Shown: piece by piece, positions 35,530-43,681 of the stretch
How the letters are laid out: every line of letters starts with the position of its first letter
How positions within the stretch are numbered: position 1 is the stretch's first letter
Source: Actinotalea sp. Marseille-Q4924
Lineage (GTDB): Bacteria; Actinomycetota; Actinomycetes; Actinomycetales; Cellulomonadaceae
Direction: 5' to 3'
DNA: 64,000 nucleotides
NCBI RefSeq assembly: GCF_916618755.1
Contig: NZ_CAKAKB010000001.1
Coordinates: forward strand, 124,001 to 188,000
The notes under the pieces: generated by a model
Seen by the model: only the letters and a program-made list of their open reading frames with translations
The model's database searches: none
Told to the model about the DNA's origin: nothing
Translations under genes and position numbers: made by a program

Positions 35530-35675
35530 CCGGCGCCCGCAGCGGCCCGACGACGCCCTGCGTGGCATGCAACCTTGCAGGTCAGGCAGGGTAAACGTTA
35601 TACGCCTGGGGGTATGGGGCCGAATTCACCCGAAAGGGCGCACGCGCGCCCGGCGCCCGGTGTTACCGTTAACAC

Positions 35676-35708
35676 GGACCCGCTGCTCCCCCCCTGCGCA
35701 GCGGGTCC
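35676..35708 (+). ncRNA. Candidate small RNA 2, C7-loop hairpin
   Basis: A perfect 11-bp stem (35676-35686 with 35698-35708) closes an 11-nt loop with seven C. The 28-nt core matches candidate RNA 1 at nearly every position. A -10 box TACCGT (35664-35669) sets the predicted start at 35676, again the first stem base. ACCTTTGTGT follows, a weak terminator-like tail. The palindrome GTGTTACC-GTTAACAC (35660-35675, one mismatch) overlaps the -10, suggesting a dedicated repressor. Confidence 0.5.
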
Positions 35709-35811
35709 ACCTTTGTGTCCGGGCACCACCCGAGCCGACACCCCCGGGCCCCGGCGGCGCCGATCCCCCGGGGGTCGCGACCGCCACGGACCCGTCCCGC
35801 CGCGGTGGCCC

Positions 35812-36939
35812 TCAGCCTCGCGGCTTGAGCCGCTGGTGCGGCATCGGTGGCGCGGGCAGCGGCGCGTGCGGGTGGCCCTGGACGACGCCGAAGCGCGCGC
35901 GCGGTCCGGCAGCGCGGGTCGACACGCCGTCGGGCACGCCCTCCGCCGACGCCAGGTCGGCCCGGCGGGTCTCACCCGCGGCCGGGTCCCCGCCCGCGTC
36001 CACCGCGGCGTCGTCGGCGCCGATCTGGGCCTGCCACTGGGCGCGCGCCCGCGCGACCTCGTCGTGGTCGCGCCCGATGAAGTTCCACCACATGACGACC
36101 TGCTCCCCGAGCGGCAGGCCGCCGAGGACGAGCACCCGCAGGTCGCCGTCGTCGGAGGCATGCACGGTCACGGAACGTGCGCCGGGTGCGACGTAGAGCA
36201 GCTCCCCCGACGACGCCCCCACGGCGGGCGCGCCGTGCGTGTCCGCGCGGTCCGTGCGGACCGCAGCGGCGCCCGTGTCGACGAGGACGCCGTGCTCGAA
36301 GGCCGGGTCGACGTCGACGGTCTGCGTCGCGCCGGCGCGCAGCACGAGCTCGGCACCGAGGAGCGGGGAGAAGGTCCGGACCGGCGAGGAGGCGCCCCCG
36401 AGCGAGCCGAGGAAGACGCGCAGCTCCCCATCGGGGAGCGCGACGGGGTCGGGCACGTGGTGCTCGAACGCCGGGTCCGTGTCGCGTGACTCCTCCGGCA
36501 GGACCGTCCACAGCTGCACGCCGTGCAGGACGGTCGTCGCGGCGGTCGAGTCCTCGGAGTGGCTGATGCCGTGGCCGGCGGTCATGAGGTTGAGCTGCCC
36601 CGGCCGGACGAACGCGTGGGTGCCGAGGCTGTCCCGGTGCTCCACCTCGCCGGAGAACAGCCAGCTCACCGTCTGCAGCCCGGTGTGCGGGTGCGGCGGG
36701 ACGCGCATGCCGCCGGTGACGGACACGTCGTCCGGGCCGTAGTGGTCGATGAAGCACCACGCCCCGATGAACGAGCGCCGGCGCTGGGGCAGCGTCCGGC
36801 ACACGGTCATCGCACGGGGGCCCCCGAGCGGCACGTCGCGCGCCTCGAGCACCTCGATGCTCCCGGGCTCGACCGCCGTGCCGGCCGCCGGCCGGTCGTC
36901 GCAGAGCACCTCGACGGGTCGGGCCTCGAGGTTCGTCAT
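35812..36939 (-). CDS. Pirin family protein
   Basis: 375 aa cupin protein. The N-terminal cupin keeps the metal-site residues of pirins (PPHPHTGLQTVSWLFSGEVE, then LNLMTAGHGISHSED), followed by LHGVQLWTVLP and a C-terminal cupin (VLVLGGLPLGEQVVMWWNFI). Pirins act as quercetinase-like oxygenases or transcription cofactors. The C-terminal ~60 residues are an Ala/Gly/Asp-rich extension. It is divergent from the small GNAT gene with 41 bases between the starts. Confidence 0.9.
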   Translation of the reverse strand: MTNLEARPVEVLCDDRPAAGTAVEPGSIEVLEARDVPLGGPRAMTVCRTLPQRRRSFIGAWCFIDHYGPDDVSVTGGMRVPPHPHTGLQTVSWLFSGEVEHRDSLGTHAFVRPGQLNLMTAGHGISHSEDSTAATTVLHGVQLWTVLPEESRDTDPAFEHHVPDPVALPDGELRVFLGSLGGASSPVRTFSPLLGAELVLRAGATQTVDVDPAFEHGVLVDTGAAAVRTDRADTHGAPAVGASSGELLYVAPGARSVTVHASDDGDLRVLVLGGLPLGEQVVMWWNFIGRDHDEVARARAQWQAQIGADDAAVDAGGDPAAGETRRADLASAEGVPDGVSTRAAGPRARFGVVQGHPHAPLPAPPMPHQRLKPRG

Positions 36940-36980
36940 ACGAGGGGCAACACCGGGACCCGCGCGCCTATTCTCGGGCG

Positions 36981-37280
36981 ATGAGCGACGTGACCGTGAC
37001 CCACGACGAGACCGCCTCCCGCTACGAGCTGCGTGACGGGGAGGAGGTCGTCGGCTTCGCCTCCTACCGCTGGGAGGGCGGCAGGGTGGTCATGGACCAC
37101 ACGGTCGTCGACCGTGACCAGCGCGACCAGGGGCACGGGTCGACGCTGGCCCGCGGCGCCCTCGAGGACGTCCGCCGGCGCGGGCTGCGCATCGTGCCGG
37201 AGTGCCCGTTCATCCGGTCCTTCGTCGAGGACAACCCCGAGTTCGCCGACCTCGTGGACGAGACGCCCGACGACGTCTGA
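36981..37280 (+). CDS. Small GNAT acetyltransferase (Acetyltransf_CG, YidJ-like)
   Basis: 99 aa. The family pattern DETASRYELRDGEEVVGFAS, HTVVDRDQRDQGHGSTLARG (acetyl-CoA loop) and IVPECPFIRSFVEDNPEFAD (conserved C-P-F) is complete. The ATG at 36981 follows TATTCT (36969-36974) by six bases, a leaderless start. Substrate unknown. Confidence 0.88.
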   Translation: MSDVTVTHDETASRYELRDGEEVVGFASYRWEGGRVVMDHTVVDRDQRDQGHGSTLARGALEDVRRRGLRIVPECPFIRSFVEDNPEFADLVDETPDDV

Positions 37281-37375
37281 GCGGCCGGGCGCCTGAGCGC
37301 CCGAGCTGTCGAGCGCCCGTCCCGCACCGCGTGTCGGGACGTCGGCGCGCGCTGGGCGTTGCCTACCCTGGTCCC

Positions 37376-37435
37376 GAGCAGCAGCGAAGGCCCCTCGGAA
37401 TAGGCGTCCGAGGGGCCTCGCTGGGACTGCTGCTC
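37376..37435 (+). ncRNA. Candidate small RNA 3, long hairpin
   Basis: Outer arms GAGCAGCAG (37376-37384) and CTGCTGCTC (37427-37435), inner perfect 12-bp arms AGGCCCCTCGGA (37388-37399) and TCCGAGGGGCCT (37407-37418) around ATAGGCG. A -10 box TACCCT (37364-37369) lies six bases before the first stem base, the same geometry as candidates 1 and 2. It may equally be a terminator for the convergent genes, although there is no T-run. Confidence 0.4.
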
Positions 37436-38024
37436 CCGGCCCGTTAGTCGCCTGACGAGCCGCCCGCCGCGGCGGGGCGATCCGGCCGAGGTCGGCCACA
37501 GGTCCGTCTCCAGGACGTCCGGTTCCCCGGACGCCCCGGTCCGACGCCCCGGTCTCCCGAGGTCCCCGGAACGGATCTGCGACCTCTGCGGCCGGCAGCG
37601 GTCCACCGTCCGGATCGCGTCACACCCTCCGCGTCGCCGTCCGCGGTGCTGGTCTGTCTTGCGAGGTCCCAGCTCCCGCCCGGTCGCCCGGGTGGGAAGG
37701 TCTGCCGTTCTCCGATCGGTACCGGCAGGTCGATCGACCCCGTCGCCGACGGTCCAGGTCGCCCTGGTCCATCGTTCCCCGGGTCGCCCCGGAGGCTCGA
37801 TCGGAGCGGGTCTCCCCGTCCGATCCGGCGTCGTCGTCCTGCCGATGGCTCAGTTCTAGACCTGTCCGGGACACCCGGCAAGAGGTCGTACGGGGCACTT
37901 TTCATCCACCGTCCGTCCACAGGTCTGTCCACAGAAATCTGTGCTTGGACCAGCGCGTCGTGCACAGGTCTGTGGACACAGGATGTGCACGGACGGTCGT
38001 CGTCGTCGGCCGTTCGGGTGACGC
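37436..38024. other. Unexplained part of a 744-bp convergent intergenic region
   Basis: It lies between the 3' ends of two genes, so no promoter space is needed. It contains no coding frame with the third-position G/C bias of the neighbours; a minus-strand frame starting at 37905 has many A/T third positions and no ribosome-binding site. It does contain several local hairpins (for example CTGCCG...CGGCAG near 37704-37734 and GGACGGGG...CCCGCTCC near 37802-37823). It also contains DnaA-box-like sites, listed separately. Confidence 0.5.
37913..37979. promoter_or_regulatory. Cluster of three DnaA-box-like sites
   Basis: CCGTCCACA (37913-37921), CTGTCCACA (37925-37933) and TGTGGACAC (37971-37979, reverse) share the GTCCACA core of actinobacterial DnaA boxes, with further TGCACAGG-like half sites between. 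The 5' positions deviate from the TTGTCCACA consensus. Confidence 0.35.
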
Positions 38025-38543
38025 CTACGCGCCGACGTCGTGCAGGTGGTGGACGACGTCGTGCAGGAAGTAGCGGCCCAGGGTCAGGACGGTGAACGCG
38101 GAGCCGTTGCTGCGCATCCCGCGACGGTCCCAGGCGCCGTCGGGCACGGCCTCGTAGCGGGCGGCGATCGCCTCGGCCGCCGACTGCAGACCCTGCCCGA
38201 CCACGGCGGGCTGCTGCTCCTCGTAGCGCTCGCGCAGCGCGGTCTCGTCCTGGTCCCAGTCGGGGAAGGTCGGGACGTCCTCGGACAGCATGAGCCGGGC
38301 CCGCCGGTCCATGACCCGGCACACGTCACGCACGTGGCACGCGTACTCGAGCGGCGACCACACCTGCGGGGCGGGCCGGTCCCGCACGTCCTCCCGGTGC
38401 AGGACGCCGTCCCACGCCGCCGCGCACTCCCGGGTGATCCGCGGGATCTGCGGTCCCGTCACCGCCGACGCCACGAAGGCGCACTCGGGGCAGGGCCGTT
38501 CCAGCACCCAGGTCCAGTCCTTCGTGTCCGGATCGATCGTCAT
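38025..38543 (-). CDS. DinB superfamily protein
   Basis: 172 aa four-helix-bundle protein. DinB-type metal-site histidines are visible: WDGVLHREDVRDRP, EYACHVRDVCRVMDRR and FLHDVVHHLHDV. Many actinobacterial members are mycothiol-dependent transferases. An extra CPECAF motif near the N-terminus is unusual but common in this subgroup. The ATG at 38543 follows a minus-strand TATCGT -10 by six bases (leaderless). It is divergent from the TetR gene. Confidence 0.85.
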   Translation of the reverse strand: MTIDPDTKDWTWVLERPCPECAFVASAVTGPQIPRITRECAAAWDGVLHREDVRDRPAPQVWSPLEYACHVRDVCRVMDRRARLMLSEDVPTFPDWDQDETALRERYEEQQPAVVGQGLQSAAEAIAARYEAVPDGAWDRRGMRSNGSAFTVLTLGRYFLHDVVHHLHDVGA

Positions 38544-38615
38544 GTCGAGACGATAGGCCCCGGTCCCGGCCCCCACCGCGCCGGCCGGCAGGCAGGCAGG
38601 TGGGAGAATGGTCCG

Positions 38616-39272
38616 GTGCCGAAGATCATCGGCGGTTCGCTCAGCGAGCACCGCGAGCAGACCCGCAACAAGCTGTTCGCGGCGCTCGCGACGCTGATGT
38701 CCGAGCGCGGCTTCGACTCGGTGACCCTCGCGGAGGTCGCGGCGGCGGCAGGCGTGGGACGGACGGCCGTGTACAACCACGTGCCGGACAAGGAGTCGCT
38801 CCTCCTGGAGTTCATCACGCACGAGACCGACCAGTGGGTCGCGGCGCTGGAGCGCGCTCTCGACGGCCTGGACGACCCCGTCCTGCAGCTGCGCACGTAC
38901 ATCCGTCAGCAGGCCGAGCTCAAGCGCGTCTTCCACCTCGCTCCGGGGGGCTCCGAGCTGCGCACGCTCCTGTCCCCGGACATGCAGAGGCGCCTGCGGG
39001 AGCACGCCGTCCCGGTCGAGGCGATCCTGCGCGGCATCCTCACCGCCGGCATGGAGTCCGGCGTGTTCGCGCAGCAGCCGCTCGAGACCACCGTGCCCCT
39101 GGTGCACGCGTGCCTGTCGAGCCGGTCGGTCCCCGAGGAGGACGGGCCGGGCCGGTCCGCCGCCATCGGCGCCACCGAGACCTTCGTGCTGCGCGCCGTC
39201 GGTGCCGACGTGACCACGACGACGGCGACGCTGCCGGTGGCCGCGCCCGTGCCGGAGGGCGCGACCGGCTGA
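38616..39272 (+). CDS. TetR family transcriptional regulator
   Basis: 218 aa. The N-terminal helix-turn-helix (LFAALATLMSERGFDSVTLA, EVAAAAGVGRTAVYNHVPDK) is typical of TetR. The C-terminal ligand domain is helical and ends in an Ala/Thr/Pro-rich tail. The GTG at 38616 is six bases after GAGAAT (38604-38609). It is divergent from the DinB gene, which it may control. Confidence 0.88.
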   Translation: MPKIIGGSLSEHREQTRNKLFAALATLMSERGFDSVTLAEVAAAAGVGRTAVYNHVPDKESLLLEFITHETDQWVAALERALDGLDDPVLQLRTYIRQQAELKRVFHLAPGGSELRTLLSPDMQRRLREHAVPVEAILRGILTAGMESGVFAQQPLETTVPLVHACLSSRSVPEEDGPGRSAAIGATETFVLRAVGADVTTTTATLPVAAPVPEGATG

Positions 39273-39347
39273 CGCGGCGCCCGCCCGCGGGCACCGCCCT
39301 CGCCCGCCCGGGTGCCGGGATCCGGGTGCGCGTGCACCCTGGGACGC

Positions 39348-39848
39348 ATGTCCGACCTCCGCACCGCGGTGACGACCACCGCCGACGCCGCCCAGCGGCT
39401 CGCCGCCGACCTGCCCGACCTTTTGGAGCGCCGCGGCTGGACCGTCGGCACGGCCGAGTCGCTCACCGGAGGCACGATCGCGAGCGTCCTGGCGGCGGCC
39501 CCGTCCGCGCAGGAGTGGCTGCGCGGCGCCGTCGTCGCGTACACGCCGCAGGTGAAGTTCGACCTCCTCGGGGTCCCGGAGGGTCCCGTCGTGACCGAGG
39601 AGTGCGCCCGGACCATGGCCACGTCGACTGCCCGGCTGCTCGGCGCCGACCTCGTCGTCGCGGTCACCGGCGTGGGCGGGCCCGAGCCGGACGAGGGGCA
39701 GCCGGCCGGCACCGTGTGGTTCGCCGTCGCGACGCCGGACGGGGTGCGGGCGGAGAAGAAGGTCTTCGGGGGAGACGCGCCGGACGTGCTGACCGCGACG
39801 ACGGAGCACGCCATGGCGATGCTGCGGGACACTGCGCGGTGTGACTGA
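39348..39848 (+). CDS. CinA C-terminal domain protein (NMN amidohydrolase PncC-like)
   Basis: 166 aa, the stand-alone C-terminal CinA domain. Family motifs: TAESLTGGTIASVLAAAPSA, GAVVAYTPQVKFDLLGVP, and AVTGVGGPEPDEGQPAGTVW. It deamidates nicotinamide mononucleotide in the NAD pyridine cycle in characterised relatives. The ATG at 39348 is preceded by CACCCT seven bases upstream. It overlaps the following permease gene by eight bases. Confidence 0.9.
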   Translation: MSDLRTAVTTTADAAQRLAADLPDLLERRGWTVGTAESLTGGTIASVLAAAPSAQEWLRGAVVAYTPQVKFDLLGVPEGPVVTEECARTMATSTARLLGADLVVAVTGVGGPEPDEGQPAGTVWFAVATPDGVRAEKKVFGGDAPDVLTATTEHAMAMLRDTARCD

Positions 39849-41283
39849 GCACCGCCCCTCCCACCTCGGACCCGCCGGCGCGGGGGGACCTGCGCCCGGC
39901 GTGACGCTCGACGTGCCGGTCGGGGAGCCCCACCTCGCGCACGGGCTGCGCGTCCGGCACCTGACGATGATGGGCCTGGGCTCGGCCATCGGCGCCGGCC
40001 TCTTCATCGGCACCGGCGCGGGCATCAGCATCGCGGGACCGGCCATCCTGCTGTCGTACATGGTGGCCGGGCTCATCGTCGTGCTCGTCATGCGCATGCT
40101 CGCCGAGATGGCGTCGGCGCTGCCGTCCAGCGGCTCGTTCTCCACGTACGCCGAGGCGGGCATCGGGCGCTGGGCGGGGTTCACGGTCGGCTGGGTCTAC
40201 TGGTTCACACTGATCATGGTGCTCGGCGTCGAGATCACCGCGTCGTCGGCGATCGTGCACAGCTGGCTCCCGGCGGTGCCGGAGTGGCTCGTGGCGGTGG
40301 TCCTGATCGCCGCGTTCGCCGCGGTGAACCTGCGCGGGGTGCGGAGCTTCGGCGAGTTCGAGTACTGGTTCGCAGCGCTCAAGGTGGCGGTGATCGTCGT
40401 CTTCCTCGTCGTCGGCACCCTGCTCGTCGCCGGGCTGCTCCCCGACCGCGAGCCGGCGGGCCTGACGCACCTGCTCGGCGACGGCGGCTTCGCGCCCGAG
40501 GGCCTCGCGGGCATCGCGGCGGGGCTGCTCGTGGTGGTCTTCGCGTTCGGCGGGATCGAGATCATCACCATCGCGGCGGCGGAGTCCGACGACCCCCAGC
40601 GCAGCATCGCCCGCGCGGCTCGGACGATCGTCTGGCGCATCCTGCTCTTCTACATCGGGTCCGTCGCCATCATGGTGACCGTCCTGCCGTGGACGTCCGA
40701 GGAGCTCGTGGCCGGTCCGTTCGTCGCCGTGCTCGGGCTGGCCGGCATCCCGGCCCTGCCGACGATCATGGAGGTGGTGGTGGTCGTCGCGCTCATGTCG
40801 GCGTTCAACGCGAACCTCTACGGCACGTCCCGCATGGCGTACTCGCTCGCCGAGCGCGGCGACGGGCCGCCCGCCCTCCTGCGTGTGTCGCGGGCGGGTG
40901 TGCCCGTGACGTCGGTCCTCGTGTCCACCGGGTTCGCCCTCGTCAGCGTGCTGCTCAACTGGTGGCTGCCGCAGGGGCTCCTCGGCATCCTCCTCAGCGC
41001 CGTGGGCGCGTCGCTCATCGCGGTCTGGCTCGTGATCGCCGTGGCTCAGATCCGGCTGCGCCCGCGGCTCGAGGCGGAGGGGCGTGAGATGACCGTCCGG
41101 ATGTGGGGTCACCCGTGGCTGTCGTGGGTGACCGTCGCGCTGCTCGTGGGGTTCGTCCTCCTCATGCTCTCCGACGCGGCCGCACGCACGCAGGCGTTCG
41201 CGACGACGGCGTTCGTCGCCCTGGTCGCGGCGGTCTACGCGGTCCGCGAGGCGGTCCGGAGACGGGCGACGATCGCCGACTGA
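39841..41283 (+). CDS. Amino acid permease (APC superfamily, AAT family)
   Basis: 480 aa, 12 predicted membrane helices. The signature of the family is present: LTMMGLGSAIGAGLFIGTGA in helix 1, MLAEMASALPSSGSFSTYAE, AFNANLYGTSRMAYSLAERG. Closest in pattern to the GabP/AnsP/aromatic-amino-acid permeases; the substrate is not predictable. The GTG at 39841 overlaps the cinA stop by eight bases, which couples the two genes. Confidence 0.88.
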   Translation: MTEHRPSHLGPAGAGGPAPGVTLDVPVGEPHLAHGLRVRHLTMMGLGSAIGAGLFIGTGAGISIAGPAILLSYMVAGLIVVLVMRMLAEMASALPSSGSFSTYAEAGIGRWAGFTVGWVYWFTLIMVLGVEITASSAIVHSWLPAVPEWLVAVVLIAAFAAVNLRGVRSFGEFEYWFAALKVAVIVVFLVVGTLLVAGLLPDREPAGLTHLLGDGGFAPEGLAGIAAGLLVVVFAFGGIEIITIAAAESDDPQRSIARAARTIVWRILLFYIGSVAIMVTVLPWTSEELVAGPFVAVLGLAGIPALPTIMEVVVVVALMSAFNANLYGTSRMAYSLAERGDGPPALLRVSRAGVPVTSVLVSTGFALVSVLLNWWLPQGLLGILLSAVGASLIAVWLVIAVAQIRLRPRLEAEGREMTVRMWGHPWLSWVTVALLVGFVLLMLSDAAARTQAFATTAFVALVAAVYAVREAVRRRATIAD

Positions 41284-41293
41284 GCCGCCCGGA

Positions 41294-43324
41294 TCAGCCG
41301 TGCAGGGGGAGGGTGAGCACGCCCGGGCCGCCGTCGACGACCCGGACCGGCACGCCCCAGTCCTGCTGGTTGAGGTGGCAGGCGGGGAACTCGATCGCGG
41401 GGTCCGCGTCGCACGACGCGGCCTGCGCGGTCACGTGGAGGACCCCCTCGGCGACCGCGGGGTTGATCCGCAGCACCCGTTCCAGCGGGACGTCGTCGCC
41501 GGCGCCGTCCAGCAGCAGCTCCGGCGGGCTGGCCGAGACCTGCAGGCGGGTCGACGGTCCGAACCGGTCGTCGTACTTCTGGCCCGTCGCGGGCGTGAAG
41601 ACCACGTCCAGCCGCACCTCGCCCGCGGCGATCTCGCTCACGGGACGCTGCGTGCGGTGGGCGCCGGCGTCGAGGATCTCGCCCGCCAGCCGCGCCGGCA
41701 GGCGCAGCCGCGTGAGGCGGTGGGCGGCGGACTCGACGACGAGCAGGTCGATGCCGCCGTCGTCGTGGACGTCGACGAGGAGGCCGGAGGGCTCCGCGAG
41801 GTCGCGCGCGAGGGTGGTGACCTCTCCCGGCCCGTCGCCGTCTGCCGCGGGGGCCCAGCGGCGGACCGCGCCGTTGTAGGTGTCCGCGATCGCGACCGAG
41901 CCGTCGGGGAGGACGGCGACGCCGAGCGGGTGCTGCAGGAGCGCCTGGTCCGCGGGACCGTCGCGGTGGCCGAAGTCGAACAGCCCCGCGCCGACGGCGG
42001 TGTGCGCCGTCACCGCACCTCCGTCGCCCGCCCTCGGCGCGAGCCAGCGCAGCGCCGACACCTCCGAGTCCGCGAGCCAGATCCGCCCGTCGGGGCCGAC
42101 CGCAAGGCCGGACGTCTGCGCGAACCACGCCTCGTCCGCGGGGCCGTCGACGAGGCCCTCGTTCATCGTCCCGGCCAGGCGCTCGATCGAGCCCTGCTCG
42201 TCGTCGAACCCCCAGATCGTGTGGTTGCCGGCCATGGCGACGACGAACGCGCCGAGGTCCGGCGACCACGCGACGTCCCACGGTGAGGAGAGCTTCTGGC
42301 GCAGCACGAGCGGCGCGCCGACGGGCGCCTCGGCCGCGGTGCCGAGGGTCACGGCGAGCGCCGACGCGAAGGCGGTGCCGGCAGCGAGGGCGTCCGCGGG
42401 TGCGGCGGCGAGCGCGTCCCCGGCCACGTCCGGCAGGACGTTGTCCGACGCCCCGACCATGTACTGCCGGCCGTTGCCGGCGACGGTGCGCACGGCGCCG
42501 TCGTCGAGGCGGACGCCGCGCAGGGCGTGGTTGACCGTGTCCGCGACCAGGACGTCGTAGCCGAGGCGTCCCCGCAGCTCGTCCGGGACCAGGCAGAGGC
42601 CGTTCGGCTCGCTGAACCGCGCCTCGTCGGGTCCACCGTCGACGAGCCCGCGCTCGCCGGACCCGATGCGGCGCACGAGCGTCTCCCCGTCGGCCGCCAG
42701 CTCGGCGAGGCTGTGGTGTCCGGCGTCGGCGACGAGGAGGGTGCCCCCGGGCAGGCGGACGGCCTTGGCGGGGAAGCGGAGCGTGCGCGACTCGACGGCG
42801 GGCGGCACGTACGGACCGTCGCCGCGGTGCAGCGTGCCCTTGGCCGCGTGCTCCGCGACGAGCTCCCGCACGAGCACCTCGACGTTGTGGCGGTGCCCCT
42901 CGCCGGCCATGTGGCTGACGATGTAGCCCTCGGGGTCGACGACGACGAGCGTCGGCCAGGCCCGTGCGCTGTAGGCGGACCAGGTGGTCAGCTCGGGGTC
43001 GTCGAGGACCGGGTGGTGCACCTCGTACCGGTCGACGGCCGCGGCGAGGGCGACCGGGTCCGCCTCGTGGACGAACTTGGGGGAGTGCACCCCGATGACG
43101 ACGAGGACGTCCCGGTACTGCTCCTCCAGCTCCCGCAGCTCGTCCAGGACGTGCAGGCAGTTGATGCAGCAGAAGGTCCAGAAGTCCAGCAGGACGATCT
43201 TGCCGCGGAGGTCCGCGAGCGTGACGTCCTGGCCCCCGGTGTTCAGCCAGCCCCGGCCGACGAGCTCTGAGGCGCGGACCTTGGGCAGGCGCGGTGCAGT
43301 CGTGGTCACGGAGGTAGTGAACAC
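41294..43324 (-). CDS. Thioredoxin-NHL repeat protein (NHLRC2-like)
   Basis: 676 aa. Residues ~20-175 are a thioredoxin-like domain with the motif FWTFCCINC, i.e. a CxxC of CINC type. About 500 residues of NHL beta-propeller repeats follow (LVADAGHHSLAEL, LCLVPDELRGRLGYDVLVAD, IWLADSEVSALRWL, SVAIADTYNGAVRRW), and a C-terminal beta domain. The order matches NHLRC2. The GTG start at 43324 has CCGGAGG seven bases upstream; an in-frame GTG at 43309 is possible. No signal peptide. Confidence 0.87.
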   Translation of the reverse strand: MFTTSVTTTAPRLPKVRASELVGRGWLNTGGQDVTLADLRGKIVLLDFWTFCCINCLHVLDELRELEEQYRDVLVVIGVHSPKFVHEADPVALAAAVDRYEVHHPVLDDPELTTWSAYSARAWPTLVVVDPEGYIVSHMAGEGHRHNVEVLVRELVAEHAAKGTLHRGDGPYVPPAVESRTLRFPAKAVRLPGGTLLVADAGHHSLAELAADGETLVRRIGSGERGLVDGGPDEARFSEPNGLCLVPDELRGRLGYDVLVADTVNHALRGVRLDDGAVRTVAGNGRQYMVGASDNVLPDVAGDALAAAPADALAAGTAFASALAVTLGTAAEAPVGAPLVLRQKLSSPWDVAWSPDLGAFVVAMAGNHTIWGFDDEQGSIERLAGTMNEGLVDGPADEAWFAQTSGLAVGPDGRIWLADSEVSALRWLAPRAGDGGAVTAHTAVGAGLFDFGHRDGPADQALLQHPLGVAVLPDGSVAIADTYNGAVRRWAPAADGDGPGEVTTLARDLAEPSGLLVDVHDDGGIDLLVVESAAHRLTRLRLPARLAGEILDAGAHRTQRPVSEIAAGEVRLDVVFTPATGQKYDDRFGPSTRLQVSASPPELLLDGAGDDVPLERVLRINPAVAEGVLHVTAQAASCDADPAIEFPACHLNQQDWGVPVRVVDGGPGVLTLPLHG

Positions 43325-43432
43325 GACCGACCTCCGGGTCCTTCCGTGCGTCCGGACGTCGGTCGTGGCCGGTCGGTCGTGGCCGGCCCGGCGCCGCGCC
43401 CTGCGGGTCACCGGCCGGTCAGGGGTCGCGCG

Positions 43433-43648
43433 TCAGTGCTGCGGAGTGATCGCCCCGACGACGGCGACCCGCACCGGCACGCCGTCGACGTCCGGCGGGA
43501 GGTCGTCGTCGTCCGCGGAGTCGAGGCTGACGCGCACCGCGTACCCGTGTCGCACGCGGACCAGACCGATGCCCCGGACGCCGTGGTGGCCGAGGAGCTC
43601 CGTGCGGAGGCGCGCCTTGGCGGCTCGGGCCTGCTCCAGGTCGGCCAT
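43433..43648 (-). CDS. Stand-alone prodomain-like protein paired with the protease
   Basis: 71 aa. An N-terminal helix (DLEQARAAKARLRTELLG) and a ferredoxin-like strand pattern (GVRGIGLVRVRHGYAVRVSL, then VDGVPVRVAVVGAI). It aligns with the first ~90 residues of the protease encoded just upstream in the same operon (DIEEARRAKAEL, VSLGLAPRPDGGHAVALRY). This N-terminal module is usual in front of bacterial trypsin-like peptidases, so a free copy could act as an inhibitor or chaperone; that role is inference. Confidence 0.65.
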   Translation of the reverse strand: MADLEQARAAKARLRTELLGHHGVRGIGLVRVRHGYAVRVSLDSADDDDLPPDVDGVPVRVAVVGAITPQH

Positions 43649-43681
43649 CGCTCACCCCCGGGCGCCGCGCGGGGTCGCTGG

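Noticed and set aside
37444-37905. Minus-strand frame of 153 codons in the convergent gap
   Set aside because: Many A/T third positions, Arg/Gly/Pro-rich nonsense-like composition and no ribosome-binding site; not convincing as a gene.
30074-37979. A replication origin
   Set aside because: DnaA-like boxes are few, there is no AT-rich unwinding region, and dnaA, dnaN, gyrB and rpmH are not present.
37281-38024. RNase P RNA, tmRNA or SRP RNA in the convergent gap
   Set aside because: The conserved cores (GAAAGTCC, the tmRNA ends, GGTCAGGTCCGGAAGG) are absent on both strands.
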